A stretch of DNA of 6,630 bases from 2-01-FULL-40-42 sp964349415. Its GTDB lineage: Bacteria; Patescibacteriota; Microgenomatia; UBA1406; GWC2-37-13. How positions within the stretch are numbered: the first letter of the stretch is position 1; each line of letters opens with the position of its first letter. The notes beneath the pieces were generated by a model. The model was not told the DNA's origin. It worked only from the letters and a program-made list of their open reading frames with translations, and made no database searches. The translations under genes were made by a program, and so were the position numbers. The DNA lies in the NCBI GenBank assembly GCA_964349415.1, contig CAYGGJ010000042.1:1-6630 (forward strand), given 5' to 3'. Positions 1-5,161 of the stretch are shown here, piece by piece.

Positions 1-1288
1 ATAAGAGATAGATAAAAAGGGATGTTCCTAAAATGCCGAATTCACCAAGCCAGCGTAGGAAATCATTGTCGGTCGCCTCGGTTATAGATGATGGTCCGGT
101 TCCGACTATCGGATTAAACATAAAAGCGCCTATTGCACGGGGCCATTCTAACTGTAGCCGGGTAGCGCAGGAGATGTCGCAGAGTACTGTTTTTTGAGGC
201 GAGATAAATTTTGAGATCTGGTCGGCTCTTTTTTGAATCTCTATCATATTCATAGCTCTTCCTTTTCTTCTCGCCTCCTCAATTGCCTGCTCAAGCGCAA
301 CTGCTCTGATTTTGGCGGGGTCAGCTCCCACCTCTTTTTGTCGCGAGAGTGGTATTTTATAGCCTCCGGCCGGGAGATTTTTTACGGAGATTTTCTGATC
401 GATATTTTCCGCACCGGTCTGTTGATTCACAAAGACCGTCTTCACCTGGAAGGTTTGCTGAAATCTTTTAGTCATGTCGCCCGTAACAAAAAGCAAAACA
501 GCGGTAAGTAAAAGTACAATTCCGTAGACCTTGAATTTTCTCAAGAATAACAGAAAAGCTGAGATGGAGACGATATATCCTACAAATGATGAACGAGCTG
601 CGGTATAAAGAAGAATGATAAGCGAGAGTATAAAAAGTAAAAAATACTGCTTCTTTTTGGTGAAGAAAAAGAACCCTAAGATGATCGGCATCGAAAAGGT
701 GAGGTAGGCTGCAAGGTCAAAGTGGCCTCCGAATGTCGAATTCAGGCGGTCTTCCGGGTTTAAGGTAAGAAGTCTTCCGTCAACATAAGCCGGGTTCATG
801 GATTGAATTGAAGGGAAGGCGAGAAATTTTTGTCCCAGTGCATACAGACAAACTACAAGAAGAGTTCCCAGATAGATCTTTAAGTAGCTGAAGAATCTCT
901 TTTCGGAGATTACCGTAGAAGAGGCTATGAAGAAGATTGCCATGTACTGGATCCTTCTTAAACTATGAAGAAGTCCCAGGTTAGTTACGACGACCGTATT
1001 TTGAACAAAAGCTCCGTACAGGAAAGATACGAAGACAGCTGTCCAAAACAAAAGTACCGGAATAAGGAATTTTTTATTTAGCCTGACCTTTCTTCTTGCC
1101 AGTTGGACCAAAAAAATCAGACCTACGATAAATGGAAGAAGATCGTCGAAGCGGATTTTAATATATGTATATTCGACATGTTGAAGTGGAATTTTTGGCA
1201 AAAGAGAGCTTAGGACAATGTAGGCGAGAAGGGAAAAATGAGCCAGATTGTCATCGAGTTTCTTGAGCAAGCTTGAAAGCTTTTTCAT
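1..1288 (-). CDS. O-antigen ligase/polymerase-like membrane protein (Wzy_C/WaaL superfamily), 3' end cut by window edge
   Basis: The minus-strand frame is open from ATG at 1288 to the window edge, giving 429 codons without a stop. I translated it by hand. Many hydrophobic segments (roughly residues 18-31, 47-63, 74-95, 113-127, 136-151, 193-209, 215-228, 235-249, 254-268) mark a polytopic inner-membrane protein. Family marks are RLNSTFGGHFDLAAYL (181-196), ARSSFVGY (231-238), then NPIVGTGPSSI (392-402) and DNDFLRWLGEFGILG (407-421). The last fits the WaaL signature H[NSQ]x9GxxG except that Asp407 replaces the His. Residues 271-380 form a long hydrophilic stretch, probably the large extracytoplasmic loop. 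Known members transfer or polymerise undecaprenyl-linked glycans. Ligase versus polymerase cannot be decided here, and glycosylation ligases of the PglL type are related. No ATG, GTG or TTG lies between this ATG and the preceding in-frame TAG, so the start is well fixed. It overlaps the glycosyltransferase by 38 nt and has no Shine-Dalgarno, suggesting coupled translation. Confidence 0.85.
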   Translation of the reverse strand, partial: MKKLSSLLKKLDDNLAHFSLLAYIVLSSLLPKIPLQHVEYTYIKIRFDDLLPFIVGLIFLVQLARRKVRLNKKFLIPVLLFWTAVFVSFLYGAFVQNTVVVTNLGLLHSLRRIQYMAIFFIASSTVISEKRFFSYLKIYLGTLLVVCLYALGQKFLAFPSIQSMNPAYVDGRLLTLNPEDRLNSTFGGHFDLAAYLTFSMPIILGFFFFTKKKQYFLLFILSLIILLYTAARSSFVGYIVSISAFLLFLRKFKVYGIVLLLTAVLLFVTGDMTKRFQQTFQVKTVFVNQQTGAENIDQKISVKNLPAGGYKIPLSRQKEVGADPAKIRAVALEQAIEEARRKGRAMNMIEIQKRADQISKFISPQKTVLCDISCATRLQLEWPRAIGAFMFNPIVGTGPSSITEATDNDFLRWLGEFGILGTSLFIYLL

Positions 1289-2150
1289 ACGTTTCTGTAA
1301 GATACGAGTTGTTGGTAAGACGTCCTATTCCAATCGATATTACTGCCTTTAATTTTAGCATAAACCTCAGTAAAAACAGGTGTAGTTTGGAGCGGTGTTT
1401 ACGGTATAAATAGAGAAAGCCTGTGTATACCTGAAGAATGGGGTATGTCTTGCCTTGGGATGATGCTGAGCCCAGATGGATAAATCTTGCCTCGGGATAG
1501 AAATACACTTTGAATCCCTGTTTTCGTGCGCGGTGAAGCAGATCAATCTCTTCCATGTACATAAAAATTCCTTCATCAAAGCCTTTGAGCTTCGTAAAGT
1601 ATTCTTTCTTGGTTAAGATACAGGCGCCTGAGACCCAGTCGACCTGCTTAGTCGAGTTGGGAGAATAGCGGGTCAGGTTCCAGTAGTCGCCCCTTAAAAA
1701 CAATGCTCCGAATATAACAGGAAGGGAGTAAAAGGGTCCGCTGGAAGCCTGCGGGGTCATATCCATATTTAAGAGTTTTCCTCCCAAAAAATGCATTTTC
1801 CCCTCATTTTCAGTCAAAAAATTAAGGAGTATTTCTACGGCGTTATCTAAAACCACTGTATCGGAATTTAACAAAAGGACATATTCAGAAGATGCCAATT
1901 TAACCCCTTGATTATTTGCTTTCCCAAAGCCGGTATTGATCTTGTTTAGAGCTAATTTTATCTGTGGATGTTTTTTTTGCATTTCCCGGAGCATCTCTAC
2001 CGAGCCGTCTTGAGAATCATTGTCTACGATTACTATTTCATAGGAGATCTCGGAGTTTTTAAGTGAATTAAATACCGATTCGAGGCAGTTTTTCGTGATG
2101 TCTTTGGTGTTGAAAGAGACTATTATGATCGAAAGAACCGGCGATTTCAT
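1251..2150 (-). CDS. Family 2 glycosyltransferase, rhamnosyltransferase-like (WbbL/RfbF type)
   Basis: This 299-residue protein has a complete GT-A fold signature. It opens with LSIIIVSFNT (6-15) and has the nucleotide-binding IVDNDSQDGS (41-50), NTGFGKANNQG (72-82) and LLLNSD (92-97), where Asn-Ser-Asp stands for the metal-binding DxD. Then come WVSGACILTKK (172-182), GFDEGIFMYMEEIDL (190-204) with the acidic catalytic-base region, and PEARFIHLGSAS (219-230). The order and length match cytoplasmic GT2 enzymes that move a sugar from a nucleotide donor to a lipid-linked glycan. The donor cannot be read from sequence; the rhamnosyltransferase label reflects only subfamily resemblance. The basic, hydrophobic C-terminus (about 253-275) may hold it at the membrane. 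The start at 2150 has no Shine-Dalgarno and lies 13 nt after a consensus TATAAT. It leads a probable two-gene glycan unit with the overlapping O-antigen ligase/polymerase-like gene. Confidence 0.92.
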   Translation of the reverse strand: MKSPVLSIIIVSFNTKDITKNCLESVFNSLKNSEISYEIVIVDNDSQDGSVEMLREMQKKHPQIKLALNKINTGFGKANNQGVKLASSEYVLLLNSDTVVLDNAVEILLNFLTENEGKMHFLGGKLLNMDMTPQASSGPFYSLPVIFGALFLRGDYWNLTRYSPNSTKQVDWVSGACILTKKEYFTKLKGFDEGIFMYMEEIDLLHRARKQGFKVYFYPEARFIHLGSASSQGKTYPILQVYTGFLYLYRKHRSKLHLFLLRFMLKLKAVISIGIGRLTNNSYLTETYEKAFKLAQETR

Positions 2151-2159
2151 GGGATTTAG

Positions 2160-2165
2160 TATAAT
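2160..2165 (+). promoter_or_regulatory. -10 box for the tRNA (and probably the exporter) transcript
   Basis: TATAAT is a perfect sigma-70 type -10 hexamer ten bases before the mature tRNA 5' end, so transcription would start near 2172 with a leader of only about three bases. No recognisable -35 lies 16-18 nt upstream, and the TG of an extended -10 is absent (TAG precedes the box). The box shares six bases with the opposing -10 box. Transcription from it is inferred. Confidence 0.55.
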
Positions 2166-2172
2166 TATAGCA
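2164..2172 (-). promoter_or_regulatory. Extended -10 promoter for the glycosyltransferase unit
   Basis: Read on the minus strand this is TGCTATAAT, a perfect extended -10. That form can work without a good -35, and none is apparent at the usual distance, which lies inside the tRNA gene. Thirteen bases separate the box from the glycosyltransferase ATG, so the expected start near 2157 would give a 5' leader of about 5-8 nt. That is too short for a Shine-Dalgarno, and none is present. Confidence 0.6.
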
Positions 2173-2174
2173 GA

Positions 2175-2249
2175 GGCTGAGTAGCTCAGTGGTAGAGCAC
2201 ACGTTTCATAAGCGTTAGGTCGGGAGTTCGATTCTCCCCTCAGCCACCA
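2175..2249 (+). tRNA. tRNA with CAU anticodon (tRNA-Met elongator type; tRNA-Ile2 not excluded)
   Basis: The cloverleaf folds by eye over 75 nt. The acceptor GGCTGAG (2175-2181) pairs fully with CTCAGCC (2239-2245). The D arm is GCTC/GAGC with loop AGTGGTA. The anticodon arm is CACGT/GCGTT with loop TTCATAA and anticodon CAT at 2207-2209. The variable loop is AGGTC, and the T arm is GGGAG/CTCCC with loop TTCGATT. Discriminator A and CCA are encoded. The anticodon stem carries one T-G wobble and a C-T mismatch at 27-43. G1-C72 is paired and the three G-C pairs of initiator tRNAs are absent, so this is not tRNA-fMet. CAU also occurs in the tRNA-Ile whose C34 is changed to lysidine by TilS, and I cannot rule that out. 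It sits directly before the exporter gene and shares its promoter region with the divergent glycosyltransferase. Confidence 0.95.
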
Positions 2250-2254
2250 TAACT

Positions 2255-2878
2255 ATGGAACAACTTGTAGCTTATACCATCATCGCAATAATGGCCGTAA
2301 TTAGCCCGGGCCCTGATTTCGCAATAGTTATAAAAAATAGTCTCGCTTATTCGAGAAAAGCAGGTGTCTATACGGCATTGGGGATAGGAATGGGGTTGTC
2401 GGTACATGTTCTTTATACTCTGGTCGGCATAGGATTTATTATTTCAAGGTCAATACTTCTTTTTAATCTTATTAAATACTTGGGAGCAGCCTATCTGATT
2501 TATCTGGGAATCTCCGCATTGCTTTCAAAATCCGATTACAAACTAACGGTCAAATATTCTAAAAAAGAAAAGGAGCTGCCATTTCACAAAGCGTTTCTAG
2601 AAGGATTTTTAACCAATGTGTTAAACCCAAAAGCAACTTTATTTTTTGTGGGTGTATTTACGCAGCTTATCGACAAAAGCACCCCTCTATTTATTCAAGC
2701 TTTTTACGGCTTAGAAATAATGACTATAGCCTTTATCTGGTTTTCGGTACTGGCAGTAGTCTTGTCACATTCTTTAGTTCAAAAAAGAATTGCGGGGGCG
2801 CAAAAATATTTCGTTAAGGCAATGGGAGGTATCTTGATTCTCCTGGGTGTTAAAGTAATCCTGACCAAGGCAAATTGA
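2255..2878 (+). CDS. LysE/RhtB family amino-acid exporter
   Basis: This 207-residue integral membrane protein has the expected family length. Marks are ISPGPDFAIV (16-25) with the signature SPGPD, then AGVYTALGIGMGLSVH (36-51), YLGAAYLIYLGISAL (75-89), FLEGFLTNVLNPKATLFFVG (114-133) and a final GGILILLGVKVIL (191-203). About six hydrophobic segments are visible, with a short basic cytoplasmic loop near residues 91-112. Members export lysine, arginine, homoserine, threonine or related compounds by proton-motive force; the substrate cannot be told here. ATG 2255 is the only start placing SPGPD at its usual N-terminal position, and no ATG, GTG or TTG lies between it and the in-frame TAG at 2216. 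It is five bases behind the tRNA CCA, with no Shine-Dalgarno, so any upstream ribosome contact would lie within the tRNA. Its stop is 4 nt from the stop of the converging penicillin-binding protein gene. Confidence 0.93.
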   Translation: MEQLVAYTIIAIMAVISPGPDFAIVIKNSLAYSRKAGVYTALGIGMGLSVHVLYTLVGIGFIISRSILLFNLIKYLGAAYLIYLGISALLSKSDYKLTVKYSKKEKELPFHKAFLEGFLTNVLNPKATLFFVGVFTQLIDKSTPLFIQAFYGLEIMTIAFIWFSVLAVVLSHSLVQKRIAGAQKYFVKAMGGILILLGVKVILTKAN

Positions 2879-2882
2879 GCAG

Positions 2883-5141
2883 TTAAGGATTGGGGGTGGG
2901 TGTGGGTTGATTTGGTTGGTCTCCTGCACAGTCCAAACAGTAAGTGGACAGGCCGTCGGTAACAATAGTTTTTTCCTTCTCCTCAATATTTGAATCGCCC
3001 GGATTAGGATTGGCGATAAATTTATCGCTGTCTTTTGTTACCCACACTTTCTTCTTCTCTGTTTTCAAAGATCCTCCCGTGGCTTTGTTTTCGGTACCCC
3101 TTATAAAGTATTCAAATCGGGGAGGACATCCTGCGGACTGACCTTCTTGTCCGGGTTGGGGATTAGTACTTTGAGTCACTCCGGTTGTCCAGCATACATT
3201 TCTTCCCACGACATTTGCCGGTTTAATCGGCTTTAAGTCCGGTTGGTTGGCAAGTGCATATCTCATAATTCTATTCCAGATAGGAGAGGCTCCTGTGATA
3301 CCGGAGGCGATTGCTTGATTCATGGGAGTATTGTCATTATTACCCACCCAGACTGTAGTCAGGAAGTTGGCTGTGTAGCCTATGGTCCAGTTATCCTTTT
3401 TGTCATCCGTAGTCCCTGTTTTTACAGACACACTTTTTCGCGGGATTACTAAAAGAGAAGTAGATCCAAAGGCCTGTGATCTTGCAAAATTATCAAGAAG
3501 GATATGAGAGATGAGAAATGCCGTCTCCTGCGAAATGGCGCGTTTTCCCTGAATGGCAATAAAGTTGGGATTTTTTATAGGAGCCCTTACGTTTTGCACA
3601 AAATTCGGATCCTCAAATTTGAAAAGCTCTTTACCCGACTTATCCTGTACTTTAAGAATGCTTACCAGTTTCTTGGGTTTTCCGCGGTTAGCAAAAGAAG
3701 AAAAGGCTTGTGACATTTCTGTCATCTTAACTTCTCCTCCTCCCAGAGTGAGAGAGAGACCGTAGTTAACCGGATCCTTAAACGAGGTAATCATGAAGGC
3801 GGGAGCTGAAGCAACGAATTCCCGTACTCCATTGAGGGCTAACATTTTTACAGCAGGGATATTGTAGGAATTTCCAAGCGCTAATCGCAAAGGGACCGGG
3901 CCATGGAATTTTCCGTCATAATTTACAGGACAGTATCTTTTCGGTCCTCCCGGGAAGCATGTGGCCACATCAAGAAACATAGTAGCGGGGGTAACTATTT
4001 TTCTTTCAATTCCAATTGCATAGTTTATCGGTTTTATAGATGAACCGGGTTGCCGGAGAGCGGTTGTTACATTGAATGCTCCGGAAGGCGATGCAAAATA
4101 GTCTACAGAGCCCACCATTGCAAGAATTTCTCCCGTAGGCGGGCGCGTGACTAGAGCTGCGCCATTGCCGACATTGTACCCTTTCAGATCATCTAACTCT
4201 TCCCGCACTATTTTTTCTGCTTCCTGTTCGATGTCAAGATCAAGAGTTGTCGTAACGTTAAGTCCGCCTTCTTCAACTGCCTGCGTGCCAAAAGCTTTTT
4301 CAAGCTCACTTTTTACATGAAATACAAAGTGAGGAGCTTTTATATTTGTAGCAGGCGGGCTTACCTTTATCGGGGTAGCAATTGATTCGTCATAGATTTT
4401 TTTGTCAATATATTTTTCATCCAGCATCTGTTTTAAAACCTCATTTCTCCTTGCCAGGGCAAGGTCGGGATTGTTGTAAGGAGAGTAGAGAGAGGGAGCT
4501 TGAGGAAGTCCTGCCAGAAACGCTGCCTCAGCAATATTAAGATCCTTCGCGTGTTTGTTAAAGTAAGCCCGTGATGCCACTTCGACACCGTAGTTTTGTC
4601 CACCATAAGGAACCTGGTTTAGATACAGCTCAAGTATTTCATTTTTGCTAAAGATGCGTTCGGTCCATGTAGCTAAGATAATTTCCCTTACTTTTCTCTG
4701 AATGGTTCTCTCCGGCGTAAGGAGCGCAGATTTTATAAGCTGCTGCGTGATAGTTGATCCTCCCTGTAGTTTTTGGTTTACAACAAGTTCTTTGACGGCA
4801 CGTAAAATTCCTCCAACTATTGAAATGCCACCGTGCCGGTAAAAATCCTTATCCTCGATTGCAATTGTTGCTTGAGCTACATGTGGTGGAAGGTCCTTGA
4901 GTTTTATGGGTGTTCTATTCTCTTCCTTATATATCTCATATAGAAGTTTTCCGTTACGGTCATAAATATGTGTGGAAAGTGGAACGGTCCTATAATCTTT
5001 CAGTCTGTAAGGAGACGGAAGTTTCCAGAAAATGAAAAAGTAAACTAAAAGCAAAGCTCCGATACCGGCGATCCATTTAAGGAGAGTTTTTCTATCTGTA
5101 TTTTTGATTTTTTCTACTGGGTTTGGAAGTGAAGACTCCAT
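2883..5141 (-). CDS. Class A penicillin-binding protein (GT51 glycosyltransferase + transpeptidase), PBP1A-like
   Basis: This 752-residue bifunctional peptidoglycan synthase has a short basic cytoplasmic N-terminus and one membrane anchor (about 23-39). The GT51 domain shows EDKDFYRHGG (96-105, catalytic Glu96), QGGSTITQQL (126-135), RKVREIILA (149-157, Glu153), ELYLNQVPYG (171-180) and AEAAFLAGLPQAPSLYSP (204-221). The transpeptidase domain has all three motifs: SSIK (367-370, nucleophile Ser367), SYN (425-427) and KTGT (574-577). Both activities therefore look intact: it polymerises lipid II and cross-links stem peptides outside the membrane. After about residue 640 comes a low-complexity tail with Cys650, Cys672, Cys735 and Cys738 and a proline-rich end. 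Cys395 and Cys404 form a further close pair. It starts 20 nt downstream of metG, probably co-transcribed. Only a weak AGG lies before the ATG, and an extended -10-like sequence overlaps the gap. Confidence 0.96.
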   Translation of the reverse strand: MESSLPNPVEKIKNTDRKTLLKWIAGIGALLLVYFFIFWKLPSPYRLKDYRTVPLSTHIYDRNGKLLYEIYKEENRTPIKLKDLPPHVAQATIAIEDKDFYRHGGISIVGGILRAVKELVVNQKLQGGSTITQQLIKSALLTPERTIQRKVREIILATWTERIFSKNEILELYLNQVPYGGQNYGVEVASRAYFNKHAKDLNIAEAAFLAGLPQAPSLYSPYNNPDLALARRNEVLKQMLDEKYIDKKIYDESIATPIKVSPPATNIKAPHFVFHVKSELEKAFGTQAVEEGGLNVTTTLDLDIEQEAEKIVREELDDLKGYNVGNGAALVTRPPTGEILAMVGSVDYFASPSGAFNVTTALRQPGSSIKPINYAIGIERKIVTPATMFLDVATCFPGGPKRYCPVNYDGKFHGPVPLRLALGNSYNIPAVKMLALNGVREFVASAPAFMITSFKDPVNYGLSLTLGGGEVKMTEMSQAFSSFANRGKPKKLVSILKVQDKSGKELFKFEDPNFVQNVRAPIKNPNFIAIQGKRAISQETAFLISHILLDNFARSQAFGSTSLLVIPRKSVSVKTGTTDDKKDNWTIGYTANFLTTVWVGNNDNTPMNQAIASGITGASPIWNRIMRYALANQPDLKPIKPANVVGRNVCWTTGVTQSTNPQPGQEGQSAGCPPRFEYFIRGTENKATGGSLKTEKKKVWVTKDSDKFIANPNPGDSNIEEKEKTIVTDGLSTYCLDCAGDQPNQPTPTPNP
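2887..2919 (+). other. G-rich tract just behind the exporter stop (possible G-quadruplex)
   Basis: The plus strand carries runs GG, GGGGG, GGG, GGG, GG and GG within 33 bases, starting 9 nt after the exporter stop codon. On the other strand the same bases encode the proline-rich end of the penicillin-binding protein, which accounts for much of the composition. Only three runs reach three G, so a stable three-layer quadruplex would need a bulge, though a two-layer one is possible. No T-tract hairpin terminator is visible nearby. Any function is speculative. Confidence 0.25.
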
Positions 5142-5149
5142 GAATACCT

Positions 5150-5158
5150 ATTCTAGCA
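5150..5158 (-). promoter_or_regulatory. Candidate internal extended -10 before the penicillin-binding protein gene
   Basis: Minus-strand TGCTAGAAT fits an extended -10 (TGn plus TAGAAT, five of six consensus bases) in the 20-nt gap behind metG. It ends eight bases before the ATG, so transcription would begin at or next to the start codon, giving a leaderless mRNA. The gene could equally be served only by read-through from metG. A nine-base match in AT-rich DNA can arise by chance. Confidence 0.3.
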
Positions 5159-5161
5159 AAT

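Noticed and set aside
233..511. Plus-strand open frame of 92 codons opposite the ligase/polymerase gene
   Set aside because: It is antisense to a long continuous frame with clear family motifs, its translation shows no recognisable domain, and no start signal precedes it.
2175..2249. tRNA gene as an integration (att) site for a mobile element
   Set aside because: No integrase, no repeat of the tRNA 3' end and no foreign-looking genes are present. The neighbours are ordinary chromosomal genes.
5142..5153. Small inverted repeat GAATA-CC-TATTC before the penicillin-binding protein start, as a possible operator
   Set aside because: Five-base arms with a two-base centre are common by chance in AT-rich DNA, too tight for a hairpin, and no second copy was seen.
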